Source of the DNA: a virus
Length of the DNA stretch: 41,110 nucleotides
Virus record (IMG/VR): IMGVR_UViG_3300025141_000238
Span: 1-41,110 of that record
Strand: one strand, 5' to 3'
The translations under genes and the position numbers were made by a program. The notes under the pieces were generated by a model. That model saw only the letters and a program-made list of their open reading frames with translations, searched no databases and was not told where the DNA came from. Positions 6,344 to 14,345 of this stretch are shown here, one piece after another (within the stretch, counting starts at the first letter, position 1; each line of letters starts with the position of its first letter).

Positions 6344-6744
6344 TCTCCCCAATCCCGAATAATCGCTTGAAGAACCAGTAGGAATGCCAACTTTAACCTA
6401 ACAGCCTTCCTATCCACAGATATTTCTTCACCGTCTTCGTTTTTCTTGGCAGCTTTTACATAAAACGCCTGATCTCCAACGGTAGACTGTACTGTTGTGA
6501 TATCCCATCCCAGCTTAATAATTTCGTCAATAACCGCATCAACATTGTCCTCTACGGACACAGAATACTTTCTACGAAGTCTTCTAATAATTAAATCATC
6601 ATCACCATTTTGAGCGTCTAAATGAAAACGACTCTTTGTAGTTGCTGAAGGTATACGGACTCCATTTCTTCGGATATGAACAGATGGACGTCTATCATGT
6701 TTTTTAACACTCAAACCACTAACATAATTTTTTGCAAGTCGCAT
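6340..6744 (-). CDS. Hypothetical basic protein, 134 aa
   Basis: Not recognised. 134 residues; strongly basic N-terminus (residues 1-60 with many K and R, e.g. SVKKHDRRPSVHIRRNGVR), then an alpha/beta part and a helical C-terminus (LKLAFLLVLQAIIRDWGE). The basic start may bind nucleic acid, which is inference. AAGGAG lies five bases before the ATG at 6744. Downstream of the Dam methylase gene by 19 bases. Confidence 0.6.
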   Translation of the reverse strand: MRLAKNYVSGLSVKKHDRRPSVHIRRNGVRIPSATTKSRFHLDAQNGDDDLIIRRLRRKYSVSVEDNVDAVIDEIIKLGWDITTVQSTVGDQAFYVKAAKKNEDGEEISVDRKAVRLKLAFLLVLQAIIRDWGE

Positions 6745-6763
6745 AATACTCCTTCGATAAAAA

Positions 6764-7567
6764 CTAATAATTGGTAATTAACAGTTCAGAATATCTACCC
6801 CGAGAGCGACCTTCTCGCGAAATAGACCGAACCGCCTGGACTTCATGAAAACGAAATCCATCGTACCACTCCCTGATCAAAGACAAGTCATTGTTACTAA
6901 CCGCGAACAAAACTCCCTTTGAGTCAAGATACCTACAGAATTCAGATAGACTTTTGTTCTCTGAAACTCCGAATGTATTTGAATTATATTCAGTAAAAGA
7001 TGTGTCAGACTCTTTCAGATAAGGAGGATCAAGATATACAAAATCCCCGCTGTCAGCATCGGTCAAACAAGACACATAATCCCCACCCCTAAACTCAACA
7101 GACTGTAACAAACCGCTACAAGTTCTAAGATTACCGAAGTCTTTGTGAGGACTACCTGATCGCTTCCCAAAGGCGACATTGAACCCCCCACGTTTATTCC
7201 TCCGGTATAAACCGTTAAAGCCACACTTATTCAAATAAATAAATCTTGCGGCATCCTTGTAGGAAAAACACTCCGATCTACTGTTAAATTTAGTCCTTAT
7301 ATCGTAATAAGCCTCAGATTCATTATCAAAAGAATCTAATTCAGATATAACTTTATCTACGTCACTCTTTACTTGTAGGTGCGTACCCATCAAATCAGCT
7401 TCAATATCTCCAACAATCTTCTTTTTACCAAGCACATTAAGACACACCACGCCAGACCCTAAAAAAGGCTCGTAATACGTTCCATAATCTTTTGGAAAAA
7501 GAGAGAGGAGTTGGTTTAAGGACCTGTATTTTCCACCAGGCCATTTGATGAATGAGCGTTGAAGCAT
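6764..7567 (-). CDS. dam: DNA adenine N6-methyltransferase (Dam-like)
   Basis: Class alpha adenine-N6 methyltransferase using S-adenosylmethionine, of the Dam/DpnM/T4 Dam family; 267 residues is a usual length. It starts with the KWPGGK motif (residues 8-13), has the SAM-binding PFLGSGVV motif at about 34-41, the family stretch IYLNKCGFNGLYRRN near 120, and the catalytic DPPY near residue 190. The target is probably GATC but cannot be read from the sequence. It likely protects phage DNA from restriction or marks it for packaging. The ATG lacks a clear ribosome site and is preceded by an AT-rich run containing TATAAT. It follows the small terminase by 14 bases. Confidence 0.93.
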   Translation of the reverse strand: MLQRSFIKWPGGKYRSLNQLLSLFPKDYGTYYEPFLGSGVVCLNVLGKKKIVGDIEADLMGTHLQVKSDVDKVISELDSFDNESEAYYDIRTKFNSRSECFSYKDAARFIYLNKCGFNGLYRRNKRGGFNVAFGKRSGSPHKDFGNLRTCSGLLQSVEFRGGDYVSCLTDADSGDFVYLDPPYLKESDTSFTEYNSNTFGVSENKSLSEFCRYLDSKGVLFAVSNNDLSLIREWYDGFRFHEVQAVRSISREGRSRGRYSELLITNY

Positions 7568-7581
7568 AGTATATTATATAT

Positions 7582-8208
7582 TTACTCGTCAGAAAAATCA
7601 GCCACATCTTCAAAGGACACGGCTTCTTCCTTTGGCATAGAGTTATATTCGGGTAATTCTAAAATCTCTTCTGCATCTAATATAGCCGCGTCTAACACGG
7701 CATCAGCAACCATTTGTTTTTGATCATCAGACCAAGCGTTTAAAACGTCACTAGTGACTTGAACCTCTACTTTATTCGCCTCTTTATGTAAAAGTCCACT
7801 ACTTTGAAGAAGTTTAATCTGCTCTTTTCTAGTAGACCTAACAGAATCTAAAAACTTAGCTTTACGAGCATCGCCATCATCTAATTGCGCTACCTGATTC
7901 CAAGCCTCTTGCTCGATTCTTTGAAACGTCTGTAGAGTATCCCCAATAAAGTCTTCTTGGGCAAAAGTAGTAACGTGCTTTAGATTAGAGTCCCTAATGG
8001 CTTTTATATCGTTATATACAGTGTTCTCAGACACACTTAGAGCGCGAGCTATAGTACCGGCTGTCTGGCCCCGGAGCCTACGCCGAATGACCTCCATACG
8101 GCGTAATTCTATAACTTCCTCTGGACTCATCAACATACTACGAGCATTGCTACCATCCTCGTCGATGTTTTCTAAATCATTTGGGTCTGTAACAGGAGTG
8201 CGTGTCAT
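7582..8208 (-). CDS. Probable terminase small subunit (HTH protein)
   Basis: 208 residues. Residues about 40-73 (LRGQTAGTIARALSVSE and following) form a clear helix-turn-helix, followed by long helices (about 85-135) and an acidic C-terminal tail. An N-terminal HTH, a helical oligomerisation region and a C-terminal contact tail are the layout of phage small terminases, which recognise the packaging site and recruit the large subunit. It lies six bases downstream of the large terminase gene, the reverse of the usual order. It could instead be another HTH regulator; the neighbour is the main support. Confidence 0.65.
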   Translation of the reverse strand: MTRTPVTDPNDLENIDEDGSNARSMLMSPEEVIELRRMEVIRRRLRGQTAGTIARALSVSENTVYNDIKAIRDSNLKHVTTFAQEDFIGDTLQTFQRIEQEAWNQVAQLDDGDARKAKFLDSVRSTRKEQIKLLQSSGLLHKEANKVEVQVTSDVLNAWSDDQKQMVADAVLDAAILDAEEILELPEYNSMPKEEAVSFEDVADFSDE

Positions 8209-8214
8209 ATAAAC

Positions 8215-9963
8215 CTATAAAAACTCAAAGGAAAAGGTTCTTTTTTTCCTCTCCATAGCAATAACGCAATACGCCCAAGCGTGTGTTAAGTGGGGGTCTA
8301 ATCCAAGATAGTTCCACTTATATCTATAATTCGTTGGGTCTGACTTACTTTGTACAAGCTCTCTAATGACCGACTTTAGGTGTAAAAAGAGAGATTGTTC
8401 GCAAACAAACTCAGGATCATAACTTCCAGTCTTAAAATTTCGTACTGTCTGTACGAGTCCTCGTGGGTGAGGGCACTCGACCCTCCTATCTACCCACTGC
8501 TTCAAAGCATACTCGATACATTTGTATCTGTCTAAAAAAACAGTCCACTTAAACTTCAAGTCTTCACTGCTTCGCCTAGAGTAAGACTTGTCTGAACCCT
8601 TTGTCCTAGAGTTTTTATCAGACCACTTCACCATCTCCTGAGAGTCTTTGTAGTAGGAGAGAAACACCCTTCCTGGGAATGCTCTGGCAAAGTCTTTCGC
8701 CTCGTTAGCATTTGGTAGTGCATCCAAAACACATAAGTCAACATCATATTCCTGCATCAAAGTGTAGAGCCTTTTAAACGGAGTCACCACCTGACCATCC
8801 ACCTTGTATTGCTCTGACTGGTTATCGACTACCTCTACATGGATAAGTCTACGCTTATTATCAACTAATTTAGCTATAATTAAGTGTAAGTTTCCAGACC
8901 TCTGGTCAACTCCCATACAAGTGTTTTTCATATCGGATCCCCAGTCTATATCCGTATTGACACAAGACTGAAGCTCCTCCTCCGTAACACCTACATTCTC
9001 CTCGTCAACGTAAGGTTTTCCCAACGTTGCGTTATAAAACTCTTTAGGATTGTCTGTGGTTATATATCTTTCCCATACCTGTTTTGCAGACCTTGTAGCC
9101 GACAACATCTGGTGGATGTGAAAACTATCGTACTCAGACGTTGGATTGTGAGCCACGTACCCACCATCTTGTGGGTCTAAGTCATCTTTCCCGCATTTTG
9201 GGCACCTATAAAAATAGTCCGGTCTTCCACTTTTAACATTAGTTCTCGAACCAATACACCCAGGAAAATTATCCGACAATATAATACCATCAGGACAGAA
9301 GCATTTCGTATGCCACGTCTTCTGCGTACCTAACATAAACGCTTTATCAATAGCATCATTTGGGTAACCAGCAGTACTAATCTTATACAATTCTGGGTCT
9401 GCACAACCACTCAATCGCTCCTCAAGCTGGTTAATCGTAGATGGGGCCATCAGGCGCACCTCATCAAGACACAATATATCCATTGGCGTTGAGTCCATCG
9501 AAGCCACACCGCCAGTATAAGACAGATACAAAGAGCTATTACCAAACTGAACCAAGTCAATACTCAGAGTCCCAGATAAAACCTCTTTAAACTCGGGTAT
9601 GCTGTACACAAGCGGTCTAAGTCTATCTTTTGAAAACTTTGCAACAGAGTCAAAAACCGGGAAGTAAAAACCCCCCTTTCTAGCTACCATCCTGCCCGTC
9701 TGCTCTGAAAACCTTAGTTTATGTAAAACTTTCAGAATCATCCAGATAGTCAAACCTACCTGAGTGCATTTCCTGATAGACATATACGGGTTATTACACA
9801 GGTATATGTCCTTCAAAAACTTTCTGCCTTTGAAGGTGAACGGCTTGTGATCTACATCAAATTTATTTAGAGCGCACCAAACACCCAGGTTCTCTTTCCT
9901 GAGCGCGTCTATCTGTTCTTTTTTAAGACCACCGACACTGGGGAACTCTTCTGGAGCATCCAT
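8215..9963 (-). CDS. terL: Terminase large subunit, GpA family
   Basis: DNA-packaging motor and nuclease of the lambda GpA type. The N-terminal ATPase has a variant Walker A KCTQVGLT (residues 65-72; GpA-type proteins use a Q/R-x-G form) and Walker B ILCLDE (163-168). A zinc-knuckle CPKCG lies near residue 255, as in GpA proteins. The C-terminal nuclease part contains GVDQRSG near 355 and LCVLDALPNANEAKDF near 415, the acidic positions expected for an RNase H-fold nuclease. The length of 582 residues is normal. ATG at 9963 has GAGATA upstream. The NYN ribonuclease gene lies seven bases before it and the probable small subunit directly after it. Confidence 0.93.
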   Translation of the reverse strand: MDAPEEFPSVGGLKKEQIDALRKENLGVWCALNKFDVDHKPFTFKGRKFLKDIYLCNNPYMSIRKCTQVGLTIWMILKVLHKLRFSEQTGRMVARKGGFYFPVFDSVAKFSKDRLRPLVYSIPEFKEVLSGTLSIDLVQFGNSSLYLSYTGGVASMDSTPMDILCLDEVRLMAPSTINQLEERLSGCADPELYKISTAGYPNDAIDKAFMLGTQKTWHTKCFCPDGIILSDNFPGCIGSRTNVKSGRPDYFYRCPKCGKDDLDPQDGGYVAHNPTSEYDSFHIHQMLSATRSAKQVWERYITTDNPKEFYNATLGKPYVDEENVGVTEEELQSCVNTDIDWGSDMKNTCMGVDQRSGNLHLIIAKLVDNKRRLIHVEVVDNQSEQYKVDGQVVTPFKRLYTLMQEYDVDLCVLDALPNANEAKDFARAFPGRVFLSYYKDSQEMVKWSDKNSRTKGSDKSYSRRSSEDLKFKWTVFLDRYKCIEYALKQWVDRRVECPHPRGLVQTVRNFKTGSYDPEFVCEQSLFLHLKSVIRELVQSKSDPTNYRYKWNYLGLDPHLTHAWAYCVIAMERKKRTFSFEFL

Positions 9964-9970
9964 TTATATC

Positions 9971-10540
9971 TCAACTATCTATAATTTCATCTAAAAACTC
10001 TTCACTACCTCGTGACTGGTTCTGTCTGTACCTCTCCTTGGGGTCATATACAACATCATCATCTAAATAGAAGACCTCATCAGCTATTTGAGAAATGGCT
10101 TTGTTTAATGACTTTTCAAAAGAAACAACTACCACCTCTTTACCAAGATCTTTAAGAGGGTCAAGTAAGTATATGAAATCTCCGTCACCACTTACCAGTA
10201 TAAAAGAATCATAACTATCTTTATGGTAAAGGGCATCTGCCGTAATCCCAACGTCCCAGTTCGTATTCTGGGCATTCCTTCTATCAGGATCAAAATGAAG
10301 ATTTCTCTTCTTTATGTTGAACCCTAAAGCTCTCAAAGTGTTAACGAAGTTAGTCTGGTCATGGTTCGGACTAGCTATCATGTAGGCAGTGCAGTTTACC
10401 GATGAGTTCTTCTCTTCTGCTATGTCTGACACATAGTCTAACAACTTTTTAAAATCAACTCTGAAATTAGGACCGTGTGTATACCTACACGAGTACCACA
10501 AATTCTGAATATCAACTGCAACTTGGTATCTCTTAGCCAT
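9971..10540 (-). CDS. NYN-domain (LabA/DUF88-like) ribonuclease
   Basis: 189 residues with the NYN/PIN-like fold pattern: VAVDIQNLW (D10, N13), a central WDVGITADAL (D96, D102) and LVSGDGDF (D119, D121). These acidic residues form the metal site of NYN RNases such as LabA/DUF88 proteins. It probably cuts RNA; in a phage this could mean tRNA or mRNA processing or turnover. ATG at 10540 follows TAGG. It sits between a 23-residue Cys-rich ORF and the large terminase gene, probably in one operon with the Hjc-like nuclease. C-terminal ~40 residues are charged and look disordered. Confidence 0.87.
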   Translation of the reverse strand: MAKRYQVAVDIQNLWYSCRYTHGPNFRVDFKKLLDYVSDIAEEKNSSVNCTAYMIASPNHDQTNFVNTLRALGFNIKKRNLHFDPDRRNAQNTNWDVGITADALYHKDSYDSFILVSGDGDFIYLLDPLKDLGKEVVVVSFEKSLNKAISQIADEVFYLDDDVVYDPKERYRQNQSRGSEEFLDEIIDS

Positions 10541-10546
10541 TTTAAC

Positions 10547-10618
10547 CTACTTTTTCAGAGCGTTCGTATCACAAGCGCAATGGAGGAACACCCTCTGACA
10601 TTTGTGGCATTTTTTCAT
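10547..10618 (-). CDS. 23-residue Cys-rich microprotein
   Basis: A tiny ORF that exactly fills the gap between two genes. Its ATG overlaps the stop of the Hjc-like nuclease as ATGA, and the product (MKKCHKCQRVFLHCACDTNA, then LKK) has a CxxC followed by CxC, a likely zinc-binding knuckle. The stop lies seven bases before the NYN gene. Too short to assign to a family. The ATGA overlap and the spacing of the cysteines are the reasons to think it is translated. Confidence 0.5.
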   Translation of the reverse strand: MKKCHKCQRVFLHCACDTNALKK

Positions 10619-11259
10619 TCCCGTATGCCCAACGCTTTTTTCTTCTCTTGAATGGCTAGACTCAGTGCTTTCAGACATTTTTCTTTCCCCATTTCCAGAA
10701 ATCTATTTAAAGTAATAACCACTACATCTCCGACTCGAATATATGAACTCGACTCAAGAGACTTTGGCGTACCCCAATCTACGGACTCCCAAAAATAATC
10801 TGGGACCATACAAAACTCTGGTATTCTATTTTTAGTGAAGACAAGAAGTGGTATCTGGTCAGAAGGACACTCTTCAGTAGTCTGCTTCCACCACTTCCAA
10901 ACAGCAGACTTTCTACTGGTAAAAATCGTATGAAATTTGGCTAATGCTTCTTGGTTCTTGCACTCAACATGGAACTTCCACTCTTCATCAGAAGTGCATA
11001 AGTCTCCTGCCATGTTATAATCGCCTTTTAACGGAGATCCGCCTGACGCTGGCGTTCTATGGAACGTGGTACCCCAAAAGTTTGAAAGAGACTTAGCTAT
11101 CTTCCTTTCAAAAGTACCGCCCTTTCTTTTCGCCTTCTTACCGGCCTTTGAGCGTACACTGTTGGTCCCGACATCGTCAGGAACACCAAGTATAAACTCA
11201 TCCATATCTATATCAATGGAGGGTTTCCTGGGTTTTTTGCTCAATTTCATCACTACCAT
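10615..11259 (-). CDS. Hjc-like Holliday-junction resolvase / PDDEXK nuclease
   Basis: The central part has the archaeal-type Hjc/PD-(D/E)XK pattern: KGGTFERKIAKSLSNFWG (E51), then HRTPASGG, GD at 85-86 (D86), and HVECKN with E99 and K101. These are the metal-binding and catalytic positions of a Mg-dependent structure-specific nuclease. It probably resolves branched DNA before packaging, fitting its place between recombination genes and terminase. Residues 1-45 are a charged, likely disordered lead; the C-terminus is helical. The start is uncertain between ATG 11259 and ATG 11250; both overlap the upstream gene by about 40 bases. Confidence 0.82.
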   Translation of the reverse strand: MVVMKLSKKPRKPSIDIDMDEFILGVPDDVGTNSVRSKAGKKAKRKGGTFERKIAKSLSNFWGTTFHRTPASGGSPLKGDYNMAGDLCTSDEEWKFHVECKNQEALAKFHTIFTSRKSAVWKWWKQTTEECPSDQIPLLVFTKNRIPEFCMVPDYFWESVDWGTPKSLESSSYIRVGDVVVITLNRFLEMGKEKCLKALSLAIQEKKKALGIRE

Positions 11260-11428
11260 CTTTAAAAGTTATCTCTACACGAAGAACTTCCCCTTCTCCG
11301 TCAAAATACTGATTTATTACATAATTTTCGTCTATGTAATTTCTAAAATTCTCTATTTCTAATAAAGATCGGAACAGGCCCAAAAGGTAATCATTCGCCT
11401 CATCTATGGATAGTTCTTTAGTCTTCAT
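11213..11428 (-). CDS. Hypothetical acidic protein, 71 aa
   Basis: Not recognised. 71 residues, helical N-terminal half (ELSIDEANDYLLGLFRSLLE) and a beta-rich C-terminal half (GEVLRVEITFKDG). The best-placed start, ATG 11428, is one base downstream of the predicted transcription start of promoter P5, so the mRNA may be leaderless. Its end overlaps the Hjc-like nuclease gene by 47 bases in another frame. Confidence 0.55.
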   Translation of the reverse strand: MKTKELSIDEANDYLLGLFRSLLEIENFRNYIDENYVINQYFDGEGEVLRVEITFKDGSDEIEQKTQETLH

Positions 11429-11435
11429 CGTCCCA

Positions 11436-11464
11436 ATACTAAAAACCGATCAAAGTAGTGTCAA
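11436..11464 (-). promoter_or_regulatory. Sigma70-like promoter P5
   Basis: A near-consensus promoter on the minus strand: TTGACA (11459-11464), a 17-base spacer and TAGTAT (11436-11441). The expected start is at about 11429, immediately before the ATG at 11428. It would drive the 71-aa gene, the Hjc-like nuclease, the NYN ribonuclease and probably terminase. Confidence 0.8.
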
Positions 11465-11477
11465 GAAATACAAAAAG

Positions 11478-11705
11478 TTAAACAAACACGCCTAGATAAT
11501 AAGAAAATAAATAAATAACGCAAACAACAAGAAGATCAGTGTTAAAATCAAAGTTTAAATCTCTTGGTTGCTGTACGGAATTATCTTTATTGTCACTAGG
11601 CTCTAAAGGTCTCCGATATTTTTTAATAGTTCCATAAATGTCTACGAAAGATACTAAAATATAGTAAATCGCTAAAAAAGATAGGAACTTAAAAACGCCG
11701 TACAT
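11478..11705 (-). CDS. Small membrane protein with two spans
   Basis: 75 residues. Hydrophobic segments at about 3-22 (GVFKFLSFLAIYYILVSFV) and 57-74 (DLLVVCVIYLFSYYLGVFV) flank a polar loop rich in K, D, N, P and Q. It should be an inner-membrane hairpin. Class II holins have a similar size and topology, but there is no endolysin next to it, so the role stays open. ATG at 11705 overlaps nothing and follows GGAGTAGG, which is also the stop of the KTSC gene. Confidence 0.6.
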   Translation of the reverse strand: MYGVFKFLSFLAIYYILVSFVDIYGTIKKYRRPLEPSDNKDNSVQQPRDLNFDFNTDLLVVCVIYLFSYYLGVFV

Positions 11706-11706
11706 C

Positions 11707-11922
11707 CTACTCCGTCTTCTCGTAATAGAATCCGCCAGACTTAATCAGACTAGCAAATGCTTTTCCTATAGACTCTGATGTCATCAAGGTGTTGTATACG
11801 CCCTCTGCTATGTCAGAATACGTGTAGACAGTTCCTTTAAGAAACTCTACCTCCATCTTTTTACTTTCTGGGTCATACCCAATAGACCTAATCGATGACG
11901 AATTCACTGAGTCTCTATACAT
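11707..11922 (-). CDS. KTSC-domain protein
   Basis: 71 residues matching the KTSC domain pattern: an SSSIRSIGYD opening, then EFLKGTVYTYSDI and YNTLMTSESIGKAFASLIK. KTSC domains are small folds found alone in phage and bacterial proteins or fused to lysyl-tRNA synthetases; their function is not well known. The ATG at 11922 is preceded by TTGGAG; the in-frame sequence upstream is only the tRNA-Leu gene read through and is not coding. It lies 18 bases downstream of tRNA-Leu. Confidence 0.85.
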   Translation of the reverse strand: MYRDSVNSSSIRSIGYDPESKKMEVEFLKGTVYTYSDIAEGVYNTLMTSESIGKAFASLIKSGGFYYEKTE

Positions 11923-11940
11923 TACAATCTCCAATGCTGG

Positions 11941-12026
11941 TGGTGGGGCTGGGGGGAATCGAACCCCCACAGCCTAAGGCTAACGGATTTTAAGTCCGTC
12001 GTGTCTACCTATTCCACCACAGCCCC
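11941..12026 (-). tRNA. tRNA-Leu (anticodon UAA), CCA encoded
   Basis: 86 bases on the minus strand: acceptor stem GGGGCTG/CAGCCCC, a D arm, anticodon stem ACGGA/TCCGT with loop CTTAAAA (anticodon TAA, reads UUA), a long class II variable arm (TAGCCTTAGGCTG region), T arm GGGGGTTCGATTCCCCC, discriminator A and an encoded CCA at 11941-11943. It abuts the stop of the 12027-12311 gene, so it must be cut out of a longer transcript. Confidence 0.95.
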
Positions 12027-12311
12027 TTACTCTTCAGAATCATCTTCAGAATCTTCCTCAACATCTTGTTCCACAGGCTCATAAAATAAACCTATAGTTA
12101 TGTTCTGAACCGGAACAGAGGAGTCTTTCTCGCCATCCTCCAATTCAACCCCAGGTAGTGAGCTTCTTGGTACGGAAAAGATGTTAGAATCCATTTGCAC
12201 ATCAAGAACCTTAGCCTGAGTGAGGTCTTCATCCTTCAACCATTGGTTAACAACGTTATCCAAAGGAACAGGGTCATTAAGAAAATTCACACTAAACGAT
12301 TTAAACTTCAT
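12027..12311 (-). CDS. Small acidic protein, possibly Cse60-like
   Basis: 94 residues. The first half (FKSFSVNFLNDPVPLDNVVN, then QWLKDED) resembles small proteins of the Cse60 type, which have a beta strand, a helix with NxWL and a second strand (KVLDVQM); this is a weak resemblance. The C-terminus is a very acidic tail (EDSEDDSEE). An excellent ribosome site TAGGAGG precedes the ATG at 12311. It sits between the tRNA-CAU and tRNA-Leu genes, with its stop touching tRNA-Leu. Confidence 0.6.
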   Translation of the reverse strand: MKFKSFSVNFLNDPVPLDNVVNQWLKDEDLTQAKVLDVQMDSNIFSVPRSSLPGVELEDGEKDSSVPVQNITIGLFYEPVEQDVEEDSEDDSEE

Positions 12312-12324
12312 AGTTACCTCCTAG

Positions 12325-12397
12325 TGGACCCCCAGGGATTTGAACCCTGAACCGTCCGGTTATGAGCCGGATGCTCTAACCATTGAGCTAGAGGTCC
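12325..12397 (-). tRNA. tRNA with CAU anticodon (Met or Ile2)
   Basis: 73 bases on the minus strand: acceptor GGACCTC paired with GGGGTCC, D arm TAGCTCAATGGTTAGAGCA, anticodon stem TCCGG/CCGGA with loop CTCATAA (anticodon CAT), T arm CAGGGTTCAAATCCCTG, discriminator A. No CCA is encoded. The G1-C72 pair excludes initiator tRNA. The short D loop with CAATGGTTAGAGC is more like the AUA-reading Ile2 tRNAs (lysidine-modified C34) than elongator Met, so identity is open. Confidence 0.92.
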
Positions 12398-12410
12398 GTA
12401 ATTAAAAAAC

Positions 12411-14345
12411 TTAAGCAGAGATGCTCATACCATCTCTTCTTTGCAACACAATTTCATCATTGAAATAACTCTTCAACTCGTCTCTGTGAGTAATCACAAA
12501 GACAGATGACTTTCTTCGCGCCAGATCTTCCAATACCTTGATCACATAGTAAAGGCCCTCTGCATCCACACCCTCAAAAACTTCGTCTAGAAGTAAAATA
12601 TTAAACCTCTTGCCAGACCTGGACGATATGAAGTCATTAAAGGCCAAAGCTACCGCCAAATCTACGCGCCTTCTCTCACCACCACTATTACCCTCGTAGG
12701 TTTCTGAAGCCTTTTTATTTTTAATATCAAGGTTAAAATCCTCTCTATACTCACCGGAAGACAACTGTTTTACGGTGTTGAATCTTGCAGTGATACCGCC
12801 ATCTGTTAGTATGGTAAGATAATGATTAAGTCTCTCATTTATGTAGGGGACGACCTTATCCAACATAAAAGATCGAATACCTTTTCGAGAGAACCCGTCT
12901 ACCCAAAATTTAACGTAATTTATCTCTTCAGACTTTTCCTCAATTTCAGAGTCAAGAGACTTAATTTTTTCTCTACAAACATCTCTTTGTCGCTCCTGGG
13001 AACTTAGTACGCCCTTCCAAGGGACCTCCTCAGTCTCCTCTTCAAGCTCTGCAATGCGGTTCTTCAGAAAATTTATTTCTTGGGCATATGTCTCAATTCG
13101 AGATTTAAGAGATTGCTTCTTAGACTCTATCTTATTTTTATGGATCAACTCACTCGTAAACTGCTTAGATAGGTCTCTAGCAGTCCGTATGGAAGTTTCT
13201 ATCTTTGCTTTTCGACTCTCGTAAGATTTAGACAAAGACTCTAGTTTTTCAGCCAAAGATTTAACAGATCGCAAGTTATCCGCAATCTCAAACTCAAGAT
13301 AATCTTTATGGCTCTCAATACTATCGACCGTTACTACAGACCCACAATGGTTGCAGTGTTCCCCTGCGTCACTACCATCGCTAAGAGCAGCTATCCTGGA
13401 TTTAAAAGACCCTATAGCGCCGTCTATTCTACCTTTACGACCTATGATTTCGTCTCTACTCTCACGATATCTTTTAGTGAGACTATCCCTTTTCAGCTTT
13501 TCAGACCTCTCTAACTCCTCACACTGAGAAATTCTATCCTCGATATCCGAGACATCTTTTGTTTCAGGCATGTCAGATAGGGCTTTTTTCTCGCCGGACA
13601 ACTTTTCAATGCAGTACTCTAGCTCCTCATCTACGGTCTTTTTCTTTTGCAGCAATTCACGCTCACCCTCTGCGATTCGCCTCTTACATTCAACTATACT
13701 TTTAGTAAGATCTTCTATCTTGTTCAGGTGGTGTGTGCGTTCCCTACTAAGAATTTCTACCTCGGAGGAAAGGCCACTCAATGCCTTTTTAGAGTGATCA
13801 TGCGCCCTAGCAAAAGCCTCGATGTTAAGAACCTTCTCCATCGTAGACTTTTTCTCTGCGTCACTCATCTCGGAGAACCGCTTTAGGTTCTTGCTGTGAC
13901 CCTGACCAAAGATAATAGAATTGGCAAAAGATACCTTATCCATCCCAATGACAGACTCGATAAACTCCTGAGTTTCTCTATTATCCTTACCTCTGGAGTC
14001 AATTCCATTTATGTAAAGGTAAAGATTGTTCTTTTTCTTAGTGTGCTTTCGGTATCTCTCTATTTGGTACTTCGTATCACCATCTACCATTTGAACAACA
14101 ACAGAACAGTCCTTTTTCACTGTGTTGTTTACCACACCGTCAGCAGACCTGATGTTGCGTAAGGTGTCCCCAAAAATACACCAGTACACCGCTTCCAAGA
14201 TACAAGACTTCCCACTCCCGTTACTGGAACTAGTAGTGTCGTCCAGGTTCTCCCCAGCAATACGAGTAAGTCCGCGACCGCTAAGAATCGCGTCTACTTC
14301 ACCAATTATAAGAAAATTTCTGATTCCTACAGATTGAATTTCCAC
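12411..14345 (-). CDS. SbcC/Rad50-like ATPase (T4 gp46 type)
   Basis: ATPase subunit of an SbcCD/Mre11-Rad50-type nuclease that processes DNA ends for recombination. Walker A SNGSGKS at 41-47, coiled coil about 180-480 broken by a zinc hook CNHC at 331-334, the ABC signature SGGERR at 554-559 and Walker B ILLLDE near 583-588. At 644 residues it is shorter than bacterial SbcC and close to phage gp46, because the coiled coil is short. It starts with GTG at 14345 and has no strong ribosome site. Its partner SbcD is at 15983-17062; between them lie five small genes and a transglycosylase, which is unusual. Confidence 0.93.
   Translation of the reverse strand: MEIQSVGIRNFLIIGEVDAILSGRGLTRIAGENLDDTTSSSNGSGKSCILEAVYWCIFGDTLRNIRSADGVVNNTVKKDCSVVVQMVDGDTKYQIERYRKHTKKKNNLYLYINGIDSRGKDNRETQEFIESVIGMDKVSFANSIIFGQGHSKNLKRFSEMSDAEKKSTMEKVLNIEAFARAHDHSKKALSGLSSEVEILSRERTHHLNKIEDLTKSIVECKRRIAEGERELLQKKKTVDEELEYCIEKLSGEKKALSDMPETKDVSDIEDRISQCEELERSEKLKRDSLTKRYRESRDEIIGRKGRIDGAIGSFKSRIAALSDGSDAGEHCNHCGSVVTVDSIESHKDYLEFEIADNLRSVKSLAEKLESLSKSYESRKAKIETSIRTARDLSKQFTSELIHKNKIESKKQSLKSRIETYAQEINFLKNRIAELEEETEEVPWKGVLSSQERQRDVCREKIKSLDSEIEEKSEEINYVKFWVDGFSRKGIRSFMLDKVVPYINERLNHYLTILTDGGITARFNTVKQLSSGEYREDFNLDIKNKKASETYEGNSGGERRRVDLAVALAFNDFISSRSGKRFNILLLDEVFEGVDAEGLYYVIKVLEDLARRKSSVFVITHRDELKSYFNDEIVLQRRDGMSISA

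Noticed and set aside
7568-7620. TATAAT upstream of the Dam gene as a promoter
   Set aside because: The matching -35 (CTGATT) is poor and the start would fall on the ATG; not strong enough to list.
11923-11970. In-frame N-terminal extension of the KTSC gene reading MGVRFPPAPPPALEIV
   Set aside because: Most of it is the 3' half of the tRNA-Leu gene read through; the ATG at 11922 has a good ribosome site.
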